A DNA stretch of 64,000 nt, from positions 1,219,001 through 1,283,000 of the forward strand of contig NW_023501038.1 in the NCBI RefSeq assembly GCF_014066305.1, in the 5' to 3' direction. The stretch comes from Letharia columbiana (Eukaryota > Ascomycota > Lecanoromycetes > Lecanorales > Parmeliaceae). The position numbers and the translations under genes are program-made. Below the pieces are notes generated by a model. The model was not told the DNA's origin. It made no database searches and saw only the letters and a program-made list of their open reading frames with translations. Of this stretch, positions 10,686-21,931 are shown piece after piece; within the stretch, counting starts at the first letter, position 1, and each line of letters begins with the position of its first letter.

Positions 10686-11561
10686 TTTTTCTTTTGAGGA
10701 TGATGTCCGACTTGAAAGATGGACAGCTGTATTTCATGGCTGTTCGCCTAGCCAGCGCCTCTCTGTTCTCGCGCATCGCAACTGGCACTCGCTTCTATTT
10801 CCGAATCCTTGCGCTTCCATCTCGATGCTCAGGCCAAGCTGCCAAAGAAGCATGTGACAGTGTGAGAAGTTGAGATTCTCTTGGTTTCACATCAGATTTT
10901 ACTGATCAACCCGCGTAACTGTGTCATCCGTGATCAAACTTACCCTGAAAAATGACATTCTCCAGTCAAGGCAAGAAGCGCCCCGTTAACGTCGATAGTC
11001 CTGGAACTTAGAGCGTTTGCGGACTACTGTTTCGACTGTCAGTTTTGTTGGCATTCACTTACTCTGTGCTCTGCCAAATTGAGCTTGGTGGGTTATTTGA
11101 GTGCCTTCTTCATCTCTACCGCCGCCTTGTGGCGCGTAGCAAGACTAAAACAATGTCTGGGGGAGCGAAATTACTCCAGGCTGCACTAACGACTGAAACT
11201 GATGTGTTTGAGCGCACATGGACACTTTGCAGGTAGAATGCATTGTCGGAAGATATTGCACTCTTGAGCGGTGGGTGGTGTCGAACCGAGACGTCCGGTC
11301 ACCAGGACGTAGGGACGGTTTAGCCAGCGAGTATCTAGTAGGATGTGATCTTTTCAATTGGAGATCGGATTCCGTCGGGGAGCCTTTGAATGTAACGAAA
11401 CACGATTGTCCGATTGCAATAGCAGAGTTTTAGATCCAACGGTTGTGTCATGAAAAGATGTTACAGAGTCGATGTAAGTATCCCCAGAAGTCTTATGCAA
11501 CCAAACAAAAGCACAAGCACAAATGCCCAATGATTATCCCAGAGTCTCCTCGGCACAGGGC
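10686..11561. other. Intergenic, nothing recognised
   Basis: 5' flank of the secreted-protein gene and 3' flank of the AAA gene. Only short frames without supporting features. Confidence 0.5.
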
Positions 11562-14500
11562 TCATTTACCGTTTTGTTCCATCTCATGCATTTTCCTGAA
11601 CCTCTCCATTTTCTCCGTCTGTTTTTTCCTTTCCAGCTCAGCTTTATACTGCCTATATTCTTCCTCTTCGTCCAGCGGCGCACTCTCTCCTACGGATACA
11701 GTATTCGAAAGCTGCGGGGTGACCGGCGGAGTCACCGTTTGCTTTACGAAAGCGTCGCTGTCGCGGCTAGGGGCTTGCTCGCTCGAGCGACTGGGCCTCA
11801 CCGCTCGCTGATAGCCATGCTTCTTGCCCGACAGGGTGTCTGTGCCGCGCTCAGGGTTGTATGTATCGCTTCGCATCTCGGAGATCTGCGCCTTTTGTTC
11901 ATGAGTCTGGCCACCCATGACGCTCTGGAGGTAGTCGTCGAATTCTGCGCTCGTTTTAGCCACCGCCTGGAAGTGCCGGTCTTCGAGCGCCGGCCTGAAT
12001 GGTGGCTTGTCGCCTGTCTTTTCGCATTTTTGGCATTTTTCATGGAATTCGTACTCCGCCAGTGCAACGGCTGTCTGGAAAGCATTGCGAATCTGACGGC
12101 CATTCCATCGCTTGCCATCTTTCCAGTGGCTCCTGGCGAAAGCTTCAATCTCAGATCTGTCGACGTATATATCGCGATTTGACTTGCTCAGCCGGTTCAG
12201 ATTCATTGCCCAGACTTCAAACGTCTGGCTTTCGTCGAGTGGGGCATAGTACAAGGAGATATGTATGCGGCTCTTAAAGGCTTCGTCGAAAGAGCCGATT
12301 CGGTTGGTAGTCAGGAACAGTATGCCGGAGTAGTACTCGAGAGTGCGCAGGAACACGGAGACGAGGGCGTTCCGATCAATGTTGTCTCCGCCCCGTTCTC
12401 GCTTCGCGAGAAAAACATCCGCTTCGTCCAGTAAGAGCACGCATCCCCACCTGCGGGCTAGAAGAAATATACCCTCAAGGTTTTTCTCAACGTCATAAGC
12501 AGTCTGCCCAATATCGCCGCATGTGATAGGAAACAACGGTCTTCCAGTGTAAGATGCCACACTTTCCGCTGTCGATGTCTTGCCGACTCCAGGAACACCA
12601 TGGAGTAGCATAATCAAGCCTTTACCTTTTCCACGGACTAGATCGATTTGCTGTCTATGTGTAACCCCGTGCTCAACGGGCCGTGAGCCGAGCGCATGAC
12701 TTTTGACCAAAGCTTTCACTATCCTTTTATACTCATTTGGTATGACCAGATCATCGAAACCCGCATTCTGGCCCTCAAAAGCATCATTTTCCTTAATGTC
12801 TTGAAGAAGGTCGATGTTCAGTGGGACTGGAGTAATCATTAGCATCATGAGTCCACATTGGTGAAATTTGACGAACCCCATTTGCGGCTTCGCAAAGAGA
12901 AGCCTTGTACACGATACGGCAAAAGAATCATTTGGTCTTCGCTCAAGACCTGAGAAACACCACGGGATTCAAGAAACATTCCATGTGACTCAACGTTGAG
13001 GAATCTGTCCATTTGCAGCTTGTCAAATTTTGTGTCATCAACAAGACTGTTGTGATCCACTTTCAGGCACTGGTCTTCGTCTGATGGGCAACGATCCTCG
13101 TACACCTCCCTTTCGTCGGCTCTCGTCGCTCCTTTAAGTCCTATCTGGGGTTTGTGAGATGCATAGTCGGGTTGCCTGAATGATTGCGTGAAATCGATGA
13201 TTACCTCACTTTCTATCTTCGCTCAGGAAGCGACCATCAGCATTCTATTCTAACATGAATAGCTCACGTTTTTCGCTTACCTCTTCCTCCGGCTCACCGA
13301 GGCTCAATCCTTCGTATCTTTTGTGCTTAAATTCACGGTATTCAGCAAAGCGTCGACCTCGCTCGAGTAGTGTCTTTGAAAGTTCTTCCTCCTTTTCTGC
13401 GTAGCTCATGGGATACACATCGAGTTTCGTGATCATCCTTTCTCCCTCATACTCGAGTATACTGATAGTCTCCTGTACAGGACCAAAGTTCTCGCCATCA
13501 AAATCAAATCTGACACAGTCGATGTTGAAAAGCGATACCTGGGACTGTCGGCGGAAGACTTCAGCGGAAGGTCCAGTTCGTCTTGTTTCAGCATCTTTAT
13601 CTCCACGTGCAATGTCAGTAGTCGTCAATAATGGCCGACCCCCACTGACGTGAATAACACGGTAGGCTTGGTGAGGCTGCCTAGAAGTCACCACGAGGTC
13701 GCCCGGCTGAAAAAGATGCCAGAGGTGCTCAAATCTAAGATTTGAGATTGCTCGGTCACGAATGGCCTTACGCAGTGTCAGCAGTGACCCCAAACGCGAA
13801 TCAATCGTGTTGACAAGCAGCTCCAGGTGGTCTCTGGCATCTCTAAGGCATGTGCACACATAGGGAACTTCCTCTGGGATCGGGTTCGCGTCTGGTGACA
13901 GATTTGATCGCTCCGAGATCTGGGTATTCGGGTCATCAACTGGAGACACGCTGGACATACCGGATTCCGCTTCAGAATTGTCTTCGAGCTCCTCTTCCTT
14001 GTCTTTTGGCGAGCTTTGTTCTACCTTCAGATAATGATTGTTGAGAGCGTTACTTTTCTGCAAGACATTGGAGACGTAGTCATCCGAATATTCGACGTCG
14101 TCTCTCTTCGGGCCCAAAATGCTGACTACCTCACTAACAATCTTGTTCAGATTATGAGGCAAGGTCTGTGCCTCAACATCATCTACGTTGATTTCGTTCA
14201 GTAGTTCCACACATTTTCGGATTTGTTTCTCGTAAGCAATGATGTGCTTAAAAGGGTAGATCCACGTTTCGGATGGGCGAATATGTTCGCCGCTCAATAG
14301 CTCTATCAATATCAATGGCCACGGAGATCTGAACGTGAGCCTTGCGATATCCGAGAACCCTGGACGTTGAGTGTCCGCCACGTCGCCTTTCTTGTCGTAA
14401 TTCATCCTTTTGTCGGTAAGTCGATGACTCGTTCCTTGGCTATGAGTGCTGGAGTGAGTAAATTCAAGCTGAGAAGAGGACGTTTCCGTAGTAGTAGCCA

Positions 14501-15094
14501 AGAAAATAGAAGCTTTGTCCCATTTCGTATATTGCCGACCATTCTTCCAATAGTTCAAGCTTAATTGCATGACTTTCAGAGGCAACGGGTCGGCACACGG
14601 TGAGTCGAGAGTTGCTTTATCGCCATTGCTACGTGACAGCGAAATTAGAACAAAGGACACCTAAGGATCACAATGTTGTGCATGACTTGCCTTTTCTCAT
14701 AGGGTCTCTCCTTGGAACCGACCTCATAATGTAATTCTAGTAACTCTTTTTCTAGCACGCCAACGCGATTTTCGAGGGTCTCCGTGTAAAGTGCTGCCAC
14801 TCGGGCATACTTGGGTCCCTTTTCTTTGCAAGCTTCAAAGAAGTGTGGGTAGTGCTCAGGTTTTTGGAAATCAACTGGTTGCAACACCCTTGCATCCATA
14901 AGGTCTTCACTCGAAATGCTGACATCGTCTTGGACGTCGTTGGGAGGTGAGTGTGCATTCTCCTTAGTACCTGCTTGTGCACCCGCATTCGTAGCCTCAG
15001 GAGAGTCCGGAAGCAGTTCCTGATTAGCGGAGTCACGAGTCTGTACATTCTCCTCGTTCACTCCATGCTGTACTGGGTGAGAATGAACTTCCAT
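11562..15094 (-). CDS. DUF7025-type AAA+ ATPase, about 1121 aa
   Basis: Four exons: 15094-14691, 14628-13268, 13212-12877 and 12826-11562, all joining in frame. Intron 1 is GC-AG (GCAAGT donor); introns 2 and 3 are 55 and 50 nt. The N-terminus is acidic and low-complexity, with a short coiled coil near 120. The middle (about residues 400-700) matches the fungal DUF7025 region that precedes AAA domains, including HLFQPGDLVV and SEVIIDF. The C-terminal AAA+ module has Walker A GVPGVGKT (777-784), Walker B VLLLDEAD (about 830-837), sensor TTNR (873-876) and an Arg-finger candidate at 887, so the ATPase looks active. The tail is charged and Gln/Glu-rich. The donor of intron 2 could instead lie at 13288 (GTGAGC), removing about ten residues. 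Cellular role unknown; these proteins are abundant in accessory fungal regions. It shares a 750-bp divergent upstream region with the DUF7708 gene. Confidence 0.85.
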
Positions 15095-15844
15095 TGCTTG
15101 TGAACGGGGCTCGGCGGGGTTCAGGGACGCACCGCTGGGGACTCTCTGAAGCTAATCAGAGGCAAGGTCGCCAGCCGTTGAGGTTGAGTCCATAGAAATG
15201 TGTCGGTGGCTTACTTCTAGGAGGCTCCTGGTAAAGACTAGTCTTGCGCATCAATTCAGTAAGGCAGGTAAAGTAAAATGCTGCACGAAATGGGCATCAA
15301 ATATCTCAACACGAGTAACTGGTTGAGGATTATTCTAGCGGATGGCTGCTATAAAACGAAAATTTTAAGGAACGAATGCTGAGATCTGGATTGTGGGAAG
15401 TGCCTGGATAGACGCGGAGAGGCTACAAAGATGGACTCGCATTACGCTCGAGCACATAGAAGATCAGGCTGAGAAATAAGCGCTGTAACACACCTTGAGG
15501 GATGCCCAATCAATAGAAGCCATTGCAGTTGCCGTGGTTCCGGTAATTCCCAAAAGAGAGGGCATAGTCCGCTGAGCCTGCTGAGATGGTGGTCCCCCTG
15601 CACAATTTGGTCATCGATTGCCGGATTGCGATGGGGCCAGATATGTCTGGTAAATTTAATTGGTTCCCACCCCACCTATTCGTATTCGGTGGGGGTCGGA
15701 CAAGGCTGTGGGAGGTGTAGCGAGTCCTTGTGCCCGGTTGTAATTGAGATCTCGAAAGACTTATGCTTGGTCAAGATCAGTATTCCGCGCTATGTGCATT
15801 CGTGAGTCCCAGCTGTTACTAGTACCTTGTGCTGTGAGATCTCA
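15095..15844. promoter_or_regulatory. Divergent intergenic region between AAA and DUF7708 genes
   Basis: 750 bp separate two start codons facing away from each other, so both promoters must lie here or overlap. No specific binding site is assigned. Short frames inside have no coding support. Confidence 0.45.
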
Positions 15845-17996
15845 ATGGAACATTCGAACCGCACTCTTCCCAGCGCAACCCCAGTAGACCTCCCTGTGAA
15901 CGTCATGGAGTATCCCGTCAATGACGCAGGAAGGTGGATGCAAAATAGGCTCGACGGTACAATCCATGCGGCTTTCAATACCGATATTGATGGCCTCGTG
16001 TACGACACTGACAAGGAGAAATTTGCGCTACTTGCGGACGATGCCCCACTCAACTTGTATGTAGGATAGTACGAACATTGATGCGACAACGGATACTAAA
16101 TCCTCAAGGGTGACTATATATAAACAAGCGGAGATCCAGAAACGAGCATTTATTGCAACGGTCAACAAGTACAATACGGTTGCCAAACAAAGTGGGTCCA
16201 TGCAGATGGACACAAGTGCAGATTACACTTGGAACGACGTCTTATCTGCGCAAGAGAGCTTTTCTCAAGAACGCGAGAACGTAACGTCGCGAGGTATCAA
16301 GGGTATTATGTACAAACAACTCCGACGGTTCGGAGACAATAGCGAGACCTTTCAGTCCTGGCTCAAACTGTTGCCAACAGAGTCTCATTATCTTTCTGTG
16401 CTCTGCGGGGGTTTGACATTGATCCTTGGGGCCGCCCAACAAATGTCTGAGATTCGCGAAGACGTCCGGAACTTCATTGAGGACCTCCCGTCAAGGTTAT
16501 CCAAGGCCAAGGAGTATATCGGCATTTTCCAAGACTCCATGCAGCTGCATCAATGTAGCGCTGATCTTTATGTTGCTATTCTGAGCACGCTGGACGATGT
16601 TGTTCAAACCTATCATAAGCATGTTGCACGTAAGTGTGTACCGAAGCTGTTTGAGGGACAGGTTGACCGACACATTGTAGACCGATTTGGCTCCGCACTC
16701 TTGAAACAAAAACGGAGTGGGAAAGAGCTTCAGAATAAAGTCAAGAACGTGCAAGACTGCGGGGAGAGGCTTGTCAGTCAAGCGTACATCTGCTCTATGC
16801 AGATTCAAAAACGCCAGCTCGATGGAGAAAAAGACTTGACGAGGTTATTGGTGACATCAACGAGGAAGCAGGACCTTGGTTTCAAGACAGTCGTTCTCCA
16901 GCAGAACGACATGATGGAAGTATTACAGTTGCAAGAAAAGCGAATCCAGTCACAAGAAAGCTTGCTGGAAGGCCAAGCAAACCTGCTCAATCAATTGCTT
17001 AATACTTTGAAGGCGACTCCCTCCCAAATATTCGAAGCACCGCCTAGGCCGACGTACCTTGAATGCAGAGATTCAACCGATGGCTATCAGACCCCTCGAG
17101 GCCGTTCTCCATCGCCCGGCGCAATTCGAAACCAAGAGAGATCTCGCCAGCGGCTCAAAGACCTCTTGAATATCTTCGAGGTCGATGGCGAAGCTGACAC
17201 CGCAGCTAAAGACGCCTCCATTCTTCTGCATATAGTTGGAAATCTAAGCTCGGGCTCACAGGATCGCACAGTAGCATTGATCACATCGCCGGTTATACAG
17301 AAGTGGTTGACGAGTACCGTATCGCTTCCGCTCATTGTTAATGGGCAAATGTTTTCCAGTGAGGGGGAAACCCGGCAGTCACCGCTTTCGTACTTCTGCG
17401 CCAAGCTTGTAGACAGCATCCTCCCGCCCAGCACGTCCTCACAGACATCAAGAAATCGTACCGTATTTGCTGTGCGGTGGTTTTGCGGGCAGCACACTAA
17501 TTGCTATGACTATGGTCCAGGATTGACAGACTATGAAGCTCATCCGCCTGGTATGTTGAGCAATATGCTTGTACAGCTCATCGTTCAGCTTCTTGAGTGT
17601 TCCTTCCTACCGCAGCTCGACCATCTGTCCCTTCCAAAGAATGATCCGCAGCTGTTCGAACTCTGCAGTCTCTTCAACTTGCTGGTAGGAGCACTGCCAA
17701 GGGGCTCCATTCTGTTCATTGTGATCGATGGGATCTCCTATTATGAGGATGAGGAGCGCCGAGAGGAATGCATGGAAGTCCTGTCAACCATGATGGAATT
17801 GACCCGTGGGGGGCCAGGATCTGCCAATGGGTGCCTGATCAAACTGCTGGTAACATCTCCACTGAGGTCCCATCATGTCCAGCACTTATTCGAAGACACG
17901 GACATCTTGGATTTGGACGAGTACATACCTCCAAACGGAGGCTTCACGGCCTTGCAGTGGGATATGGGTGTTGGTAGAGTAATAGCTGATGCTTAG
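15845..17996 (+). CDS. DUF7708-type fungal STAND-like protein, 699 aa
   Basis: Exons 15845-16056 and 16109-17996 join across a 52-nt intron with GTATGT donor (212 + 1888 nt = 700 codons). ATG 15845 is the first ATG of the open frame. Around residues 100-180 the text WLKLLPTESHYLSVLCGG followed by LILGAA matches the fungal DUF7708 domain. Residues about 180-370 are helical and likely coiled-coil. The C-terminal part has a Walker-B-like strand ILFIVIDGISYYEDEE, but I see no Walker A (GxxxxGKS/T), so it is probably a degenerate P-loop protein that may not hydrolyse ATP. It lacks obvious C-terminal repeats such as ankyrin or WD40, unlike many relatives. Likely role, by family, is in signalling or non-self-type recognition, but this is inference. 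Confidence 0.82.
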
Positions 17997-18090
17997 AGTG
18001 AATACTGCCAGTTCGCTGTCATTTGAAGCATCATTGCTGTGCTGCGTTCTTATATGAAGTCCGGAAACCTCACCAAATCTGATCGTCAAG

Positions 18091-19320
18091 ATGAGCAACC
18101 AGCAAGCTCTACTTTACGTGCTTTTAAGAGACCGTGTCATTTCAACTAAAAATGCTGCCCAAATATTCAGTCGTACATGGAGATATTGCAAGATGCGTGG
18201 TGGCTATTAGGCGTCATGTCTGTGTCTTTTCGGCAGACCTTGCGGACAATTGACCATGCTTTGCCCCTTGCAGTCAGTGCTGGAGATCATGATCATCCAT
18301 CAGTGCTTGGAATTGTCGGCCGGCAGGTACAGGACTCACCATCCAGAATGTTCAACCACGCATTCTTCTCAGACCATCTCCGTGCATATGCTGTGGACTC
18401 CAATGTAGGAAATAATGGTGCCGATAAGGAAAGGGACCTTGTTAAGAAGCAGCTTGTCTTGGTCGCAATTAAAGACCATCACCCGGAAGATCGTTGTCTT
18501 GTCATAGATACATTATTGGAGCCGGAGCTGCCAGAATCAGAAGTCGTCTTCAGGATACTCATGTCCTTTGGGCCACACGTAATCGAAGGTAGGGTCATCT
18601 GTGAGCAGTGACGGTGATTTGGGTAAGACGGTGCAGGTCACGCGTTGTAGCTTTGCGAACATACATCTCGACATGGAGCGATGTACTAGAGTTATGCCTG
18701 TGGCCCATGGTATTTCGAGCGGCTTCTGGGGCCATTTCTCCGCCTTCTAGGCGCCTCAGTCCTCGCAAACTTCAAGTGAGCTATTTACTCCAAGCCATGG
18801 CTAATTGCCACAGGGCCACGAAAACCCAACGCAGATGAAGCTTGAGGTGGAAGACTGGTTGCCTCGCCGCCGAAAGAGGCATTCAGCAACAGCCACTCAC
18901 ATTTCGAACCCATTCCACGCCTCCCAAGCGCTGCCCATGACCTTAGCACTCCCTAAAAAGTGGGTGCACATTCCACAAGTCGATGCGCTGGCTGATTTCT
19001 TGCTCCCTCAAGTGTTTCAAAGGCCTCGAGATTCAAGTATAAGACCACTGTCGGCTCAATTTTTTGCACATGCCTTATCCTCGTAGCTTTCTCTTGCTAG
19101 TGCTCCGCTGGGGTCACAAGTTTCTGTATTCTCGCTGGGTAATGAGGTATTGCGGTTTCGGGACGAGGATTCCTTTGCTTGTTCCCCGACAGACAAATCC
19201 TCAATTTTTCAGCTGTATGTCGGTATCCCGCAAGTCAAAGATGACCGAGCGTGTTATAAGACTGAGGTTGTGACAACCCCAGGCAACGAGACGGGGTTTG
19301 CAGCTTGGCAATACACGTAG
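18091..19320 (+). CDS. Unrecognised multi-exon gene, structure uncertain
   Basis: Protein-like frames follow each other on the plus strand. An ATG at 18091 opens MSNQQALLYVLLRDR. A frame from about 18276 to 18580 includes SAGDHDHPSVLGIVGRQ and EDRCLVIDTLLEPELPE. A frame from 18638 includes NIHLDMERCTRVMPVAHG, 18815-19080 includes LPKKWVHIPQVDALADFLL, and a last frame ends at 19320 with IFQLYVGIPQVKDDRACY and NETGFAAWQYT. Plausible introns are about 18195-18272, 18579-18636 and 18709-18750, but not every junction restores frame, so an undetected intron or a frameshift is possible. It starts 95 bp after the DUF7708 gene. I do not recognise the family. The limits given are the outer coding signals. 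Confidence 0.5.
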
Positions 19321-19844
19321 CTGCACACTTTTTCTAGAGCAGAAGACCTGCCGTCGCTATCGACGTTTGTGAGGCAATAGAATGGTCTAGAAAGACTTGA
19401 GTTGTGCATCCCCAACTAGATGGCATCGCGGCATTTTTTGCCCAAAATCAAATAATTGCTGCAACAACGTCAAAGTCTGCCCCCATCCAAAATAAACATG
19501 CCACCGAACCTCAATTTTAGAGCCGTTCCCGATCTGCAGATGATGCCGTCTATGTCATTAAAGTGGCACTGTTAATCGATGATAAATGTTGTACATAAGG
19601 ACATCTGAATGCGCAAATCAGCAGGACACAACGCCCAAGGCGAGAACTTTAGTGACCACGCGTTGTAAACCATATCAAGGTTGTTTCCAGAATCAAATCA
19701 TACCCAAGGCAGTGAGTGCGCGCGCACAGTCTACTTCTGCACGTTTTCTGCCACCTATCTCAGCCTCAAAGCTGCCCTTCTAATATTCTTTCGCTCTGCC
19801 TTGACGGGTCTCCTCAAATTCTGAGCACGATCAGCAGAACATCC
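19321..19844. other. Intergenic, nothing recognised
   Basis: 3' flanks of two convergent genes. No supported feature. Confidence 0.5.
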
Positions 19845-20705
19845 TCATTTGCGCACCATCTGTTCAACAACGTCAATTCCAGTCATCTTCTTCATCATCC
19901 CATCTAGCATTCCGAACGGCAAAACCGTGCCAACCCACGCCAAACCCGCCTTGGCACCCCTCCAAACATTCGGCGGTGGCCTCTTCCTCAACAAATCCTG
20001 CACAACTAGTCCCGCCCACTGCTGCGCCGGCATACCCACATCCTCGAATGCATCGCCACGCATCGTCCTCTCTACCGCCTCTTTCGCTGGCTCATAAATC
20101 GAGCCCTTCGGCAAAGAAGCTTGCGTCGCTTCCTTTTGATTCTTTATAAGGTTGGACACTACGGCTCCTGTCTTCAGATCGACAACCGTGATGCCGAAGG
20201 GTCCCAGCTCCAGCCGCTGCGAATCTGAAAACATTGCCATCGCAGCTTTCGAGGCGTTGTACGTGGACTGGAACGGTATTGTCGTAACAGCCGCAATAGA
20301 CGTTTGGTTCACAATCATCCCCTTGGACTTCAGCAGTAACGGCAGAAAAGCCTGCGTCATGGCAAGGTAAGACCACACATTGAGGTCGAAAATGTCTTTG
20401 GCCTTGGGGATGGAGAGATCGGAGACGGGCATGCTGTACGCGGCGCCGGCATTGTTGACCAAGATGTCGAGGTCGGACAGTTTGCTGACACAGTCGGCGA
20501 TTGAGGAGTCGGATTGGACGTCTAATGTAAGCGTTTCGATGCCAAGAGACGCGACCTGCGTCATCTTAGAAGGATTTCGAGCCGTAGCAAAGACGTGCAG
20601 GCCGGCTTCATGGAAGGCGATTGCAAGGGCGGCGCCCAGACCGCCGTCTGAGCAGCCGGTTATCAGGACTGTTCGTTTGGAGCTGGAGATCTTCTTGTCT
20701 GCCAT
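19845..20705 (-). CDS. AYR1: AYR1-like NADPH-dependent acyl-DHAP reductase, SDR family, 286 aa
   Basis: A single uninterrupted frame with start ATG at 20705. It has the cofactor motif TGCSDGGLG (16-24), NNAG (84-87), and catalytic Ser136, Tyr149 and Lys153 in TYNASK. The atypical TGCSxGG(I/L)G signature and overall length match fungal 1-acyldihydroxyacetone-phosphate reductases (yeast Ayr1), which reduce acyl-DHAP to lysophosphatidic acid in ER and lipid-droplet membranes. A hydrophobic C-terminal stretch (about 245-270) would fit membrane association. Fungi carry several paralogues of this group with unknown substrates, so the exact reaction is inferred. Confidence 0.85.
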   Translation of the reverse strand: MADKKISSSKRTVLITGCSDGGLGAALAIAFHEAGLHVFATARNPSKMTQVASLGIETLTLDVQSDSSIADCVSKLSDLDILVNNAGAAYSMPVSDLSIPKAKDIFDLNVWSYLAMTQAFLPLLLKSKGMIVNQTSIAAVTTIPFQSTYNASKAAMAMFSDSQRLELGPFGITVVDLKTGAVVSNLIKNQKEATQASLPKGSIYEPAKEAVERTMRGDAFEDVGMPAQQWAGLVVQDLLRKRPPPNVWRGAKAGLAWVGTVLPFGMLDGMMKKMTGIDVVEQMVRK

Positions 20706-21175
20706 AAGCTTTGCCTGGGTTAGAAGCAGCAGAATTGAAATTACTGAGAAATCTCGAAATTGGGTTTGAAGTAATCGGAAGAAAACCCGGGAGAAAGCAC
20801 TATAAGAGGGCCAGATAATAAAGGATCAAGGGAAACCGAAGTTATACTCATGTATTCATAAGCGATTCGTATACCAGTCACAACGACCAAGTAGTCAGAT
20901 TTTAGGATATAATCGTGGCCCCACTATTCGCTACCTACCCGGATATGCAATCTCCAAAATTCGAATCTTGATAATTTATCATTCTATAACAAATAGTAAA
21001 GTATTGAAAAAACGAAAAAAGAAAAACATATATATGCAGAGCGTAAGAGGTAATGATTTCTAAAACTTAGACCAACACCAAAAACACTTCACCAGAGACG
21101 CGTCCTCCCTAAAAGACAATTATTAAAAGCGCATCACCAAACGTACGTCCTCTCTAGAAGTGCTCGGAGAAGATC
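20706..21175. other. Intergenic with diverged repeat-like DNA
   Basis: Promoter side of the AYR1-like gene, becoming AT-rich. The stretch 20925-21020 (ctacccggatatgcaatctc onward) aligns loosely with the left end of the neighbouring MITE and its interior. Two imperfect copies of about 28 bp (near 21089 and 21133) contain gtcctc(c/t)ct. It may be an older degenerate relative of the MITE. Confidence 0.35.
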
Positions 21176-21177
21176 TA

Positions 21178-21525
21178 TACTCGTATATACCCGGTAATGC
21201 CCGCTACCCGATAATGCACGGTCTAAAATCCGATCAATCCGAGATTTCAGTAATTCGTCCTTTCACAACAGTGAAATAAAAATATCAAAAAATCCAAGAT
21301 TTTTAAAGCTTCAAGGATCTTTCAAATCAGAGTTGTATCGATAACGTTGTATTATAGTGTAATAAAATCTACCTGAATTCTGTAAGCCCTACGCCGCGTA
21401 ATGGCGGGGGGGGGGTAAGCTTGGGGTGAGTTTCCGGAGGGTATGCCCCAAAACTCACCCCCGGTTTTATCGGATCTAAGACCGTGCATTATCGGGTAGC
21501 GGGCATTACCGGGTATATACGGGTA
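21178..21525. mobile_element. 348-bp MITE with 57-bp terminal inverted repeats
   Basis: The left terminus 21178-21234 and right terminus 21469-21525 are inverted copies over 57 bp with about three or four mismatches. Both ends begin TAC(T/C)CGTATATACCC and contain GGTAATGCCCGCTACCCG. A TA dinucleotide flanks each end (21176-21177 and 21526-21527), fitting a Tc1/mariner-type TA target duplication. The interior has no transposase and carries a G10 run and a small hairpin (GGGGTGAGTTT...AAACTCACCCC). It is therefore a non-autonomous element, possibly mobilised by a mariner-like transposase elsewhere. Confidence 0.85.
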
Positions 21526-21527
21526 TA

Positions 21528-21931
21528 AGAGCTAACCAACTTTGGCGATGCCAAGACCTCGCGCCCTCGTCAACCCCATGTTATAGGGATCACAAGATAG
21601 ACTCCTGGCACAAAGTCCATGCCATGCTGAAATTTGGGGTTTAAAGAACTGCAGACTTGTGACCCAAAGTGTACGATATCTAGAGCCCTTTGGAGGGTAG
21701 ACTGTGAGGTTTTTCAAAAGCTTGAGATTTGAAACCAATCGTACTGGCGGTGAGAATGGAGATGAATCCCTTGTACCGAGTAAGATCTTTCTGCGCTCTA
21801 CTGAGGTATGCAACCCATGCGAATGCATTAAACCTTGTTTTCATGCCCTCAACACCCTAACTCAGCGCTGCATGGACTCCTTGCAATGCCAGTGGAAATG
21901 AACTCATTACACATATAGAAATCGAACTTTG
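21528..21931. other. Intergenic, nothing recognised
   Basis: 3' flank of the aspartic-protease-like gene on the minus strand. No other supported feature. Confidence 0.5.
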
